From NCBI RefSeq assembly GCF_946892675.1, contig NZ_CAMPOV010000001.1, forward strand, positions 718,033 to 782,032: a stretch of 64,000 bases of DNA, read 5' to 3'. Shown here one piece after another: positions 24,411 to 32,056 of this stretch. Position 1 is the first letter of the stretch; every line of letters starts with the position of its first letter. Position numbers and translations under genes: made by a program. The notes below the pieces were generated by a model that saw only the letters and a program-made list of their open reading frames with translations, did not search any database and was not told the origin of the DNA. The stretch is from Arthrobacter sp. Marseille-P9274 (GTDB lineage: Bacteria > Actinomycetota > Actinomycetes > Actinomycetales > Micrococcaceae).

Positions 24411-25466
24411 CTAGTCCGCGTCGCCGAAGCGCAGCAGCACCTTGCCGCTGCTGGCCGAGTCGCGCGCCGTCCCGAAGGCCGCGAGCGCATCCTCCGCGCC
24501 GTACTCGTGCGTGATCACCGGGTCCGCCTGCAGGCTGCCCTCGGCCAGCGCCGCGATCACGTCGTCGATCTCGTCGTTGAACCGGAAGGAGCCGACCAGC
24601 TCCAGCTCGCGGGTGATGGCGAGCGAGATCAGGGCGGGCTGTTCGCCGGAGGGCAGCAGGCCGACCATGACCACGCGCCCGCCGCGGGTCGCGCCGCGGA
24701 CGGCGGAGGCCAGGCCGTGGTGGTTGCCGGAGGACTCGAAGCAGACATCGGCGTCGACGGCGGCAATCGCCTCCGCGTCCGTGGCGTGCAGCGTTCGGGT
24801 GGCGCCGACCTCGCGGGCGATCTCCAGCGGCTTGTCGTGCATGTCGACGGCGATGATCTCCGCCGCGCCGGCCCTCCGCAGCACGGCGACGATGAGGGCG
24901 CCGATCGGCCCGGCACCGATCACCAGGACGCGCTTGCCCTTGACCTCGCCGGCCCGCGAGACGGCATGCCAGGCGACGCTGGCCGGCTCCACCAGGGCGG
25001 CCCGGCGCAGCGGCAGCCCGGCCGGCAGCTCGCGCAGCATCCGCGCGGGCAGGTTGATGTAGCGGGCGAACGCCCCCTCGGTGTGCGGGAAACGCGCGGC
25101 GCTGCCCAGGTAGGTGCAGCCCGGGGACAGGTTGGGCCGGTCCTCCGGGTAGCGCGTGCCGTCGCCGGGTCCCGGGGTCGCCGGGTGGACCGCGACGGCG
25201 GTGCCCGCCTGGGGCCCGCTTCCGTCAGCAGCCGCCGCGGCAACCCGTCCGACGACCTCGTGGCCCAGCAGCATCGGCGCCTTGAGGATGGACTCCCCCG
25301 CCGCGCCGTGCTGCCAGTAGTGCAGGTCGGAGCCGCAGATCCCGCCGTAGACGACCTCGACGACGGCCTCGTCCGGCTTCGGTTCGGGCCGTTCGAAGGG
25401 CTCGACGCGGAGGTCGCCGGCGCTGTGTGCGACGACGCCCAGGGCCCGGGTGGGAAGTTCAGTCAT
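24411..25466 (-). CDS. idnD: L-idonate 5-dehydrogenase (zinc-type MDR)
   Basis: A 351-residue medium-chain dehydrogenase resembling E. coli IdnD. Shared features are GGICGSDLHYWQHG with the catalytic zinc cysteine near residue 38, LGHEVVGRV near 64, the FGS-like LGSAARFPHTEGAFARY segment near 127, the Rossmann motif IGAGPIGALIV near 167, and LVGSFRF near 282. It should oxidise L-idonate to 5-keto-D-gluconate. The lobe that usually binds a structural zinc through four cysteines retains only one cysteine here. The ATG at 25466 has AAGGAG eight bases upstream; the longer reading to 25502 does not. It is the last gene of the idonate/gluconate operon. Confidence 0.85.
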   Translation of the reverse strand: MTELPTRALGVVAHSAGDLRVEPFERPEPKPDEAVVEVVYGGICGSDLHYWQHGAAGESILKAPMLLGHEVVGRVAAAAADGSGPQAGTAVAVHPATPGPGDGTRYPEDRPNLSPGCTYLGSAARFPHTEGAFARYINLPARMLRELPAGLPLRRAALVEPASVAWHAVSRAGEVKGKRVLVIGAGPIGALIVAVLRRAGAAEIIAVDMHDKPLEIAREVGATRTLHATDAEAIAAVDADVCFESSGNHHGLASAVRGATRGGRVVMVGLLPSGEQPALISLAITRELELVGSFRFNDEIDDVIAALAEGSLQADPVITHEYGAEDALAAFGTARDSASSGKVLLRFGDAD

Positions 25467-25494
25467 CTCGGACGCTCCTTGTGGTTCTGCTGGG

Positions 25495-26268
25495 TCAGAC
25501 AACGGTGGTCATGCCGCCGTCGATAAAGACGACCTGCCCGTTGACGAAGTTGGCGGCATCGGAGGCCAGCCACAGGGCCGGGCCGATGATGTCCTCGACC
25601 GTGCCCCAGCGGTGGGCCGGCGTGCGGCCGAGGATCCAGTTGTTGAACGCCTCGTCGTCGACCAGGTTCTGCGTCATCTCGGTGTGGATGTACCCGGGCG
25701 CGATCGCGTTGATCTGCAGGCCGGAGGCGGCCCACTCGGCTGTCATGGCCCGGGTCAGGTTCCGGATGCCGCCCTTGGACGCGGTGTACGGGGCGATGGT
25801 CGGCCGCGCCAGGTCCGTCTGCACAGAGGCGATGTTGATGATCTTGCCCTCGCCGCGCGGAATCATGTGCCGGGCCGCCTCGCGCCCGACCAGGAAGGCG
25901 CTGGTCAGGTTGGTCCGCAGCACCCGGTCCCAGTCCGCCACGTCCAGGTCCAGCATCGGCACGCGGTGCTGGACTCCCGCGTTGTTGACGAGGATCCGCA
26001 GCGGTCCGACTTCGCGCTCGACCCAGGCAACGCCGTCGGCCGTGGCCTCCGCGTCGGTGACGTCGAAGGCCTTGGCAAAGATCCGCTCCCCGCCGAACTC
26101 CGCCGCCAGCTTCGCGCGGGCGCCCTCCAGCCGGGCCGGGTCCAGCCCGTTGAGTACCACCGTGGCGCCGGCGGCGGCCAGGCCCCGGGCGATCGCGTTG
26201 CCGATGCCGCGGCTGGAGCCGGTCACCAGGGCGACGCGGCCGGAGATGTCGAACATGTTCACAGGCAT
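25495..26268 (-). CDS. idnO: Gluconate 5-dehydrogenase, SDR family
   Basis: A 257-residue SDR very like IdnO: VTGSSRGIGNAIARGLAAAG near 15-34, LVNNAGVQHR near 90, catalytic serine in NIASVQTDLARPT near 143 and YTASKGG near 158-164, followed by APGYIHTEMTQ and RTPAHRWG near 215. It would reduce 5-keto-D-gluconate to D-gluconate with NAD(P)H, linking IdnD to gluconokinase. AGGG precedes the ATG at 26268. It lies 69 bp downstream of the permease gene and 28 bp before idnD. Confidence 0.88.
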   Translation of the reverse strand: MPVNMFDISGRVALVTGSSRGIGNAIARGLAAAGATVVLNGLDPARLEGARAKLAAEFGGERIFAKAFDVTDAEATADGVAWVEREVGPLRILVNNAGVQHRVPMLDLDVADWDRVLRTNLTSAFLVGREAARHMIPRGEGKIINIASVQTDLARPTIAPYTASKGGIRNLTRAMTAEWAASGLQINAIAPGYIHTEMTQNLVDDEAFNNWILGRTPAHRWGTVEDIIGPALWLASDAANFVNGQVVFIDGGMTTVV

Positions 26269-26337
26269 AGTGTTCCCTTGCGGAGCGGGGACGACGGCGC
26301 CGTCCCCGCTCCCGGTGCTAGAGGTGCTGGAGGGGTG

Positions 26338-27741
26338 CTAGAAGGATGTGGCGATCAGGAAGATGGCCAGCGCCAGGATGAAGCCGATCACGGCGATGAG
26401 CGCCTGGCCCACCGTCCACGTCTTCAGGGTGGTCTTGGTGTCCATGCCGAAGAAGCGGCTGACCAGCCAGAACCCGGAGTCGTTGACGTGGCCCGCGAAC
26501 ACCGAGCCGGCGGCCAGGGCCAGCACGATCGCCGCGAGTTCCACCGGGTTGTAGCTGGGGTTGCCGGCCACCACCGGCTGGACCAGCGCCGCGGCCGTGG
26601 TCAGCGCGACCGTGGCCGAACCCTGGGCCACGCGGACGATCGCGGCGATCAGGAAGCCGGCCACGATGACCGGCAGGCCGATCGCGTCCAGCGACTCCGC
26701 CAGCGCGTTGCCGATGCCGCTGGCGCGCAGCACGCCGCCGAACATTCCGCCGGCGCCGGTGATCAGGATGATCGAGCAGACCGGGCCGAGCGCGCTGTCC
26801 ACCACGGTTTCGGTGAGGCTGTGCGGCTTGCCCTGCCGGTGGCCGAGCATCCACATCGCCATGAAGACGGTGATCAGCAGCGCCACCGGAGTCTCGCCGA
26901 GCGTGCGCAGGATCTGGACCCAGGTGTCCTCCAGCGAGACAACGCCCGCGGTGGCCAGCATGTTCAGGCCGGTGTTGAGGAAGATCAGCACCAGCGGCAG
27001 CAGCAGGAGGAACAGGATGGTGCCCAGCTTCGGCGAGGACTTGAACTCGGACTCGGCCGAGCCCTGCGGCGCGTCAAGGATGGTCGGCACCGGGATCTGG
27101 ATCCGGCGGCCCAGGAACGTACCGAACAGGTAGCCGACGATGTACCAGGTCGGCAGCGCGATGGCCAGGCCGAGGACCAGCACCAGCCCGACGTCGGCGC
27201 CCAGCAGGCCGGTCGCGGCCACGGGGCCCGGGTGCGGCGGCACGAAGATGTGCATCACCGAGAACGCGGTCGCCGCCGGGAACGCGTAGAGCAGCAGCGA
27301 ACCGCCCAGCCGGCGGGCCACGGTGAAGATGATCGGCAGCATGACCACCAGGCCGGCGTCGAAGAAGATCGGGAAGCCGAACAGCAGCGACGCCACGGAC
27401 AGCGCCAGCGGGGCACGCTTTTCGCCGAACCGGCGGATCAGCGCGTTGGTCAGCACGTCCGCGCCGCCGGAGACTTCCAGCATGCGCCCGAGCATCGCGC
27501 CCAGGCCCACTAGCAACGCCACGCTGCCCAGCGTCGTGCCGAAGCCGAGCAGCAGCGTCGGCACAATGTCGGCGGCACCGATTCCGGTGGCGACGGCGGT
27601 CAGCAGGCTGACCAGGATCAGCGCGAGGAACGCGTGCACGCGGAAGCGGATAATCAGCACCAGCAGCGCGGCGATCGCCGCGGCGGCAACGCCCAGCAGG
27701 GCCGGCGTACTCAACGTCCAGTTGAGTTCGAGGTCGGTCAT
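26338..27741 (-). CDS. gntP: GntP-family gluconate/idonate permease
   Basis: A 467-residue polytopic membrane protein of the gluconate:H+ symporter family. Many hydrophobic helices are evident, with family-typical segments GLGAMLGRMLEVSGGAD near residue 80, HPGPVAATGLLGADVG near 163 and ITGAGGMFGGVL near 325. GntP/IdnT members import D-gluconate, L-idonate or 5-ketogluconate; its place between gluconokinase and idnO fits. Two ATGs are adjacent (27744 and 27741); AGGA spacing favours 27741. Confidence 0.9.
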   Translation of the reverse strand: MTDLELNWTLSTPALLGVAAAAIAALLVLIIRFRVHAFLALILVSLLTAVATGIGAADIVPTLLLGFGTTLGSVALLVGLGAMLGRMLEVSGGADVLTNALIRRFGEKRAPLALSVASLLFGFPIFFDAGLVVMLPIIFTVARRLGGSLLLYAFPAATAFSVMHIFVPPHPGPVAATGLLGADVGLVLVLGLAIALPTWYIVGYLFGTFLGRRIQIPVPTILDAPQGSAESEFKSSPKLGTILFLLLLPLVLIFLNTGLNMLATAGVVSLEDTWVQILRTLGETPVALLITVFMAMWMLGHRQGKPHSLTETVVDSALGPVCSIILITGAGGMFGGVLRASGIGNALAESLDAIGLPVIVAGFLIAAIVRVAQGSATVALTTAAALVQPVVAGNPSYNPVELAAIVLALAAGSVFAGHVNDSGFWLVSRFFGMDTKTTLKTWTVGQALIAVIGFILALAIFLIATSF

Positions 27742-27777
27742 CATTGTCCTATCAGGGGTGGGGGAACTGCCGGCGCC

Positions 27778-28296
27778 TTAGCGGCCGCCGGCGAGCGCGT
27801 CGGCCACGGCCTCGGCGATGTCATGTGGGGAAAGCGTGATGTCCAGCCGAAGACCGGCCTCGTCGGCCTCCAGCGGCTCCAGCGCCTGGAACTGCGAGTC
27901 CAGCAGCGCCGGCGGCATGTACTCATGGTTGCGCCCGGTGAGCCGGCCCGCGATCAGGTCCTGCTCGCCCGCGAGGTGGACAAAGCGGACCGTCGGCGCG
28001 AAGGAACGGATCTGGTCGCGGTAACGGCGCTTGAGCGCGGAGCAGGCGATCACCCGCGCTTCCCCGTGCCGGAGCCCCTCGGCCAGGCTGCGGCCGATAA
28101 TGGCCAGCCACGGCTCGCGGTCCTCGTCGGTCAGCGGATTCCCGGCGGCCATCTTCTGCTTGTTGGCCAACGGATGCAGGTCGTCGCCGTCGATGAAAGG
28201 CAGGCCCAGGCGTTCGCCGATGGCCCGGCCGGCCGTCGACTTCCCGGATCCTTGAACACCCATCACAACAATCGGGGGCAGGTTCTGATCTGCCAT
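27778..28296 (-). CDS. gntK: Gluconokinase
   Basis: A 172-residue P-loop kinase: Walker A VMGVQGSGKSTAGR near residues 10-23, DGDDLHPLANKQKMAAGNPL near 38-57, ACSALKRRYRD near 88-98 and HLAGEQDLIAGRL near 112. It phosphorylates D-gluconate to 6-phosphogluconate. The ATG at 28296 follows GAGGAG; longer upstream readings pass through the promoter region. It is the first gene of the leftward operon gntK-gntP-idnO-idnD, giving a complete route from L-idonate or gluconate to the pentose-phosphate pathway. Confidence 0.93.
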   Translation of the reverse strand: MADQNLPPIVVMGVQGSGKSTAGRAIGERLGLPFIDGDDLHPLANKQKMAAGNPLTDEDREPWLAIIGRSLAEGLRHGEARVIACSALKRRYRDQIRSFAPTVRFVHLAGEQDLIAGRLTGRNHEYMPPALLDSQFQALEPLEADEAGLRLDITLSPHDIAEAVADALAGGR

Positions 28297-28597
28297 GGGA
28301 AACTCCTCAGACGCCTCTTTACATCTGATTTCGAGTGGCCTAGCCGACAATAAATCAGATTTATCTGGACTAAGATAGCACAGCGAATAGTGGTCCCGCG
28401 CACATGGAGAACAACGACGGCGGACGCCGCCTGAGGCGCGCCGAAACCCGTGTGCACTGGCGGCGCTTTTCCGTCCAGCTCCGCCATGCCACACACGCTA
28501 CCGACGGATTCCGCATCTGTGCGGGCCGGTGCCAGATCCGGCATGCAGGACTACGCTTAATCTCATCCCTCACCTAACGCCGCCCCTGGAGGCAGTC
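28297..28597. promoter_or_regulatory. Divergent region with idonate-operon operator candidates
   Basis: This 301-bp stretch separates gntK from the rightward UPF0158 gene. It has a perfect 9-bp inverted repeat, ATCTGATTT (28323-28331) and AAATCAGAT (28352-28360), and an overlapping tighter palindrome CAGAT-TT-ATCTG (28356-28367). These lie 27-71 bp upstream of the gntK start, where a repressor would cover the promoter. No gene is seen here. Confidence 0.55.
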
Positions 28598-29044
28598 ATG
28601 CTCAGCATCGACGCCATCGACATGGACCTGCTGATTACGGCCATGGAAATCAGCGACACCTTCGAAGCCCAATGGTGGCTGGATCCGAGCACCGGACAAG
28701 TAGAAATGACCAGCGAGGACGCCGGCAATTCCCTCCCCGCCTGGGATCTCGACGACCACGGCGCCGTCCCCATCCCCCCGGACGACCCCCAGCGCGGCTA
28801 CCGCGACATGCGCGACTTCATCGCCACCCTCGACGACGAGCAGGCCCGCGCCACCCTGCACCACGCCATCGAAGGGAAGCGGCCCTACCGCCGCTTCAAG
28901 GACGCCGTTTACCACTACCCCAAGATCCGCGACGACTGGTACGCCTTCCACCAGAGGCGCATGCGCCAGCACGCCATCACCTGGCTCGTCGCCGAAGAGC
29001 TCGTCGACCCCGCCGAAGCCCAGCAGGCCATGGCCCAGGCCTGA
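28598..29044 (+). CDS. UPF0158 family protein
   Basis: A 148-residue acidic protein of the UPF0158 family, whose function is unknown. Recognisable features are AMEISDTFEAQWWLD near residue 13, the PDDPQRGYRDMRDFI segment near 66, and the C-terminal RRFKDAVYHYPKIRDDWYAF near 102-121, typical of the family. The ATG at 28598 is preceded by TGGAGG. It is monocistronic, flanked by the idonate operon promoter on one side and a small tandem repeat on the other. Confidence 0.85.
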   Translation: MLSIDAIDMDLLITAMEISDTFEAQWWLDPSTGQVEMTSEDAGNSLPAWDLDDHGAVPIPPDDPQRGYRDMRDFIATLDDEQARATLHHAIEGKRPYRRFKDAVYHYPKIRDDWYAFHQRRMRQHAITWLVAEELVDPAEAQQAMAQA

Positions 29045-29070
29045 CCCTCACGCGAAGCCGGCCCCACGAA

Positions 29071-29154
29071 ACCAGCCCGGCTCAACAGCCAGCCCGGCTC
29101 AACAGCCAGCCCCGCTTCGCAGCCAGCCCCGCTCAACAGCCAGCCCGACCTCCA
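29071..29154. repeat. Imperfect 17-bp tandem repeat, about five copies
   Basis: Units of consensus AGCCAGCCCGGCTCAAC begin at 29087, 29104, 29121 and 29138, with a partial first unit at 29071. Units 2 and 4 are nearly identical; the last diverges. The array is non-coding and directly follows the UPF0158 stop codon. A 7-bp inverted repeat ATTGGCC (29176-29182) / GGCCAAT (29221-29227) lies between it and the amidase stop. Confidence 0.8.
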
Positions 29155-29249
29155 CGAAAGCAGCCAGGCTTAACGATTGGCCGGAAATGGCTGGATACGG
29201 CGTCTAAACAGGTCGTTTCGGGCCAATGAATGCCGAATCCGGGCAGGAA

Positions 29250-30665
29250 CTACAGCGGCGGCGTCATGCCGGCCCAAGGCCTGATCTTCTCGACGGCGGC
29301 GCCGATGCGGAAGACGGTGTGGTCGTCGAAGGGGTGCCCGACGATCTGCACGCCGGTGGGGATGCCGACATCGGCCAGGCCGCTGGGGACAGCCAGCACC
29401 GGGCAACGGTTGTTGATGTTGAAGGGCGCGGTCATGTGCGCCTCCCAATAGTGCTCGAGCTTCACTCCCCCGACGTCGATCCCGTCCAGGTAGTCCTCGT
29501 CCGCCTTGAGCGCGGAGACTGCCGAGGCCGGACAGATGAGCGCGTCGAAGCCGACCATGGCATCGGCGAGCTGCGCCTGGATCCGCGCCTCGGCCGTCAG
29601 CCCGTCCAGCAGTGTATGGCGCGACGCGGCCGCGCGCGCATCTGCCATGAAGCGGCGGGTGTACGCGGCGAGCCTGTCCTCGTTGCCGGCAGTGGCCCTC
29701 TCCATCGCAGGCCCGAGGATGTGGCCGAAGTGCGTGAAGATGGTCTCGCTGATCCCGCGGCTTGTCCACGGCAGCTCGATCTCCTCGACGACCGCGCCGG
29801 CCGCCTCGAGCGCGGCGGCGACGGCACGCGTGTTGGCCTCCACGTCGGACATCACCGGGTAGTCGCCGAGCCGGATGCACAGCGCGATCCGCATCCCCTC
29901 AACGCCCTCGAACTCCAGAGGCAGCGGCGCCGCCGGGCCCACCGAGGTGTGGTCCAACGGGTGCGGGCCCGCCATCACGTTCGCCAGCAGCGCCGTGTCC
30001 GCCACGGTCCGCGCCATCGGCCCGTCGCCGCGGTACCAGTCCGCGGAGAGCGGCGGCATCCCGGGGATCCGGCCGTACGGCGCCTTGTAGCCCACGTTTC
30101 CGGTGAACGACGCCGGAAGCCGGGTCGATCCCGCAATATCCGATGCGGTGGCCAAGGTAGTCATGCCGGCGGCAAGCGCGGCCCCGGCTCCACCCGACGA
30201 ACCGCCCGGCGAGTAGTCCGGGTTCCACGGGTTCCGCGTGACGCCCCACATCGGGCTGTGCGTGACGGTCGCGCAGCTGAATTCGGGCGACGTGGTCCGC
30301 GCGTGGATGATCCCGCCGGCCGTCTTGATCCGCTCCACCACCGGGTGGTCGACGGCGGCGACGTCCTCCGCACAGGCCAGCAGCCCCTGGCTGAAGCTCC
30401 GCCCGGCAATCGCGTGCTTCTCCTTCGTCGCGACCGGCAGCCCCAGCAGAGCCGAGCCGTCGTACTCCCCCGCCAGATACCACCGCTCGGCGAGGCGGGC
30501 CGCGGCCATCGCCTCGTCCTGCAGCTGCTCCGTGAAGGCGTTGACCGTCCCGTTCACCTCGGCCGCCCGCTCGATCACGGCCTCCATCAGCTCGACCGGC
30601 GACAGTTCGCGGGAACGGAACAGGCCCAGCGCCTCGACCGCGGACAGGTAATGCAGCTTGGTCAT
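29250..30665 (-). CDS. Amidase-signature family amidase
   Basis: A 471-residue amidase-signature enzyme with the Ser-cisSer-Lys triad: lysine in PVATKEKHAI near residue 80, cis-serine in PGGSSGGAGAALAAG near 152-166 and nucleophile serine in SDIAGSTR near 174-181. It would hydrolyse a carboxamide. The ATG overlaps the stop of the upstream M20 hydrolase by four bases (ATGA), so the two are made together. With an N-carbamoyl-type M20 hydrolase and a transporter, the locus likely uses an amide or ureide compound as a nitrogen source. Confidence 0.9.
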   Translation of the reverse strand: MTKLHYLSAVEALGLFRSRELSPVELMEAVIERAAEVNGTVNAFTEQLQDEAMAAARLAERWYLAGEYDGSALLGLPVATKEKHAIAGRSFSQGLLACAEDVAAVDHPVVERIKTAGGIIHARTTSPEFSCATVTHSPMWGVTRNPWNPDYSPGGSSGGAGAALAAGMTTLATASDIAGSTRLPASFTGNVGYKAPYGRIPGMPPLSADWYRGDGPMARTVADTALLANVMAGPHPLDHTSVGPAAPLPLEFEGVEGMRIALCIRLGDYPVMSDVEANTRAVAAALEAAGAVVEEIELPWTSRGISETIFTHFGHILGPAMERATAGNEDRLAAYTRRFMADARAAASRHTLLDGLTAEARIQAQLADAMVGFDALICPASAVSALKADEDYLDGIDVGGVKLEHYWEAHMTAPFNINNRCPVLAVPSGLADVGIPTGVQIVGHPFDDHTVFRIGAAVEKIRPWAGMTPPL

Positions 30666-31939
30666 CGCGCACCCGCCCCGGCAGCAGCGGCCGACGACGC
30701 GTCCTCCTCCACCAGCGCCCCGAACACCAGCTCCCGCGCCACGGCGGTCAGTGCCTCCACGCCGGCCACCATGTCCTCGTCCGTGCTGAACTCCCGCTCG
30801 CAGTGGCTGACCCCGTCCACCGACGGAATGAACATCATCACCGACGGCACAATCCGGTTCATCGCCACCGAGTCGTGTCCGGCCATCGTCTGCATCCGGC
30901 GCACGCCCAGGCCCAGGTTCGCGGCCAGCTTCTCGGTCAGCTCCACGCCGGACTCCGGGTAGTACTGGTTGCTCCGGATGTCGAAGTCCTTCACGTTGAT
31001 CCGGATGTCGTGCTCCTCGGCCAGCGCCGCGATGTCCCGCAGCAGCGAATCCCGCGCCGCCTGCACAATCGACTTCGCGTTGGAGCGCAGGTCCGCTACG
31101 AGGTGCACCCGGCGCGGCACCACGATCGGCGAGTTCGGCTCCAGCGTCAGCTGCCCCACCGAGGACACCAGCGCCTCCTCCTCGAAGTCGCCGGTCACGT
31201 CGTGCACCATCAGCACGATCTTCGACGCCGCCACCAGCGCATCGTGCCGGTCCGCCATCGCCGTCGCCCCCGTGTGGGACTGCTCGCCGAGCACCTCGAT
31301 GTCCAGCTTCTGCGTGTACCAGCTCGAATCCACGGCGCCGAGCTGCAGCCCCTCGCGCTCCAGGATGCGGCCCTGCTCGATGTGGATCTCCGCGTAGCTG
31401 ACCGGTTCCGGCCCGGCGTCGGTCCCCAGGTACCCGATCGAGCCGAGCGACTCCCGCACGGACACGCCCTGCAGGTCCCGCACCTCGAGCATCGTCGAGC
31501 GGTCCATGATTCCGGCGAACACCGAGCTGCCCATGATGGACGGCGCGAACCGCCCGCCCTCCTCGTTGAACCAGTTGACCACCGCCAGATTGAACGGCGG
31601 CAGCTCCCCGCCGGCCCGCACCTGCTCCTCGAGCCGCGCCGCCGCGTGCAGTCCGGCGATCACGCCGTACGCCCCGTCGAACCGTCCGCCCAGCGGCTGG
31701 CTATCCAGGTGCGAGCCGACCAGCACGAACTTCGCCCCGGGCCGGAACTCGAGCAGCGCGAACATGTTGCCGATCCCGTCCACCCGGACCTCCCAGCCGC
31801 GCTCGGCGGCGAACCCGGCGAACCAGTCGCGGGTCCGGCGGTCCTCCTCGGTCGCCGCCTGCCGGTCCACGCCGTTGTTGGGCGTGGCGCCGATCGTGGC
31901 GACGTGGTGGAAATCCTTCAGGAAGGCATCAGCGGACAT
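30662..31939 (-). CDS. M20-family N-carbamoyl amino-acid / ureide amidohydrolase
   Basis: A 425-residue dinuclear metal hydrolase of the HyuC/AllC group. Metal and catalytic residues are in GSHLDSQPLGGRFDGAYGV near residue 76-94, NEEGGRFAPS near 128, YAEIHIEQGRILE near 193 and the C-terminal MAGHDSVAMN near 352, so the set looks intact. Relatives cleave N-carbamoyl-L-amino acids, allantoate or ureidoglycolate. The ATG at 31939 follows AGGAG nine bases upstream. A strong hairpin separates it from the transporter gene, so it may have its own promoter or be expressed by read-through. Confidence 0.88.
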   Translation of the reverse strand: MSADAFLKDFHHVATIGATPNNGVDRQAATEEDRRTRDWFAGFAAERGWEVRVDGIGNMFALLEFRPGAKFVLVGSHLDSQPLGGRFDGAYGVIAGLHAAARLEEQVRAGGELPPFNLAVVNWFNEEGGRFAPSIMGSSVFAGIMDRSTMLEVRDLQGVSVRESLGSIGYLGTDAGPEPVSYAEIHIEQGRILEREGLQLGAVDSSWYTQKLDIEVLGEQSHTGATAMADRHDALVAASKIVLMVHDVTGDFEEEALVSSVGQLTLEPNSPIVVPRRVHLVADLRSNAKSIVQAARDSLLRDIAALAEEHDIRINVKDFDIRSNQYYPESGVELTEKLAANLGLGVRRMQTMAGHDSVAMNRIVPSVMMFIPSVDGVSHCEREFSTDEDMVAGVEALTAVARELVFGALVEEDASSAAAAGAGAR

Positions 31940-32019
31940 GGCGAAGTACTCCTAGTTCAAAGTGAAGTGCAGCGCCGGCATGAGGGGCCGGCGGAAGTCA
32001 GTGAAAACGGAAGGAAAGT

Positions 32020-32050
32020 ACGACGGCGGAAGCCGGGCTCCCGCCGTCGT
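32020..32050. terminator. Hairpin between MHS transporter and M20 hydrolase
   Basis: ACGACGGCGG (32020-32029) and CCGCCGTCGT (32041-32050) form a perfect 10-bp stem with an 11-base loop. In the leftward transcript it is followed by a T-rich stretch (ACTTTCCTTCCGTTTTC), fitting an intrinsic terminator. The stem is nearly the same sequence as that at 8044-8078. Confidence 0.7.
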
Positions 32051-32056
32051 CCTCCT

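Noticed and set aside
25450-27513. A 687-codon + strand frame opposite idnO and gntP
   Set aside because: Low-complexity antisense product over two clearly recognised genes.
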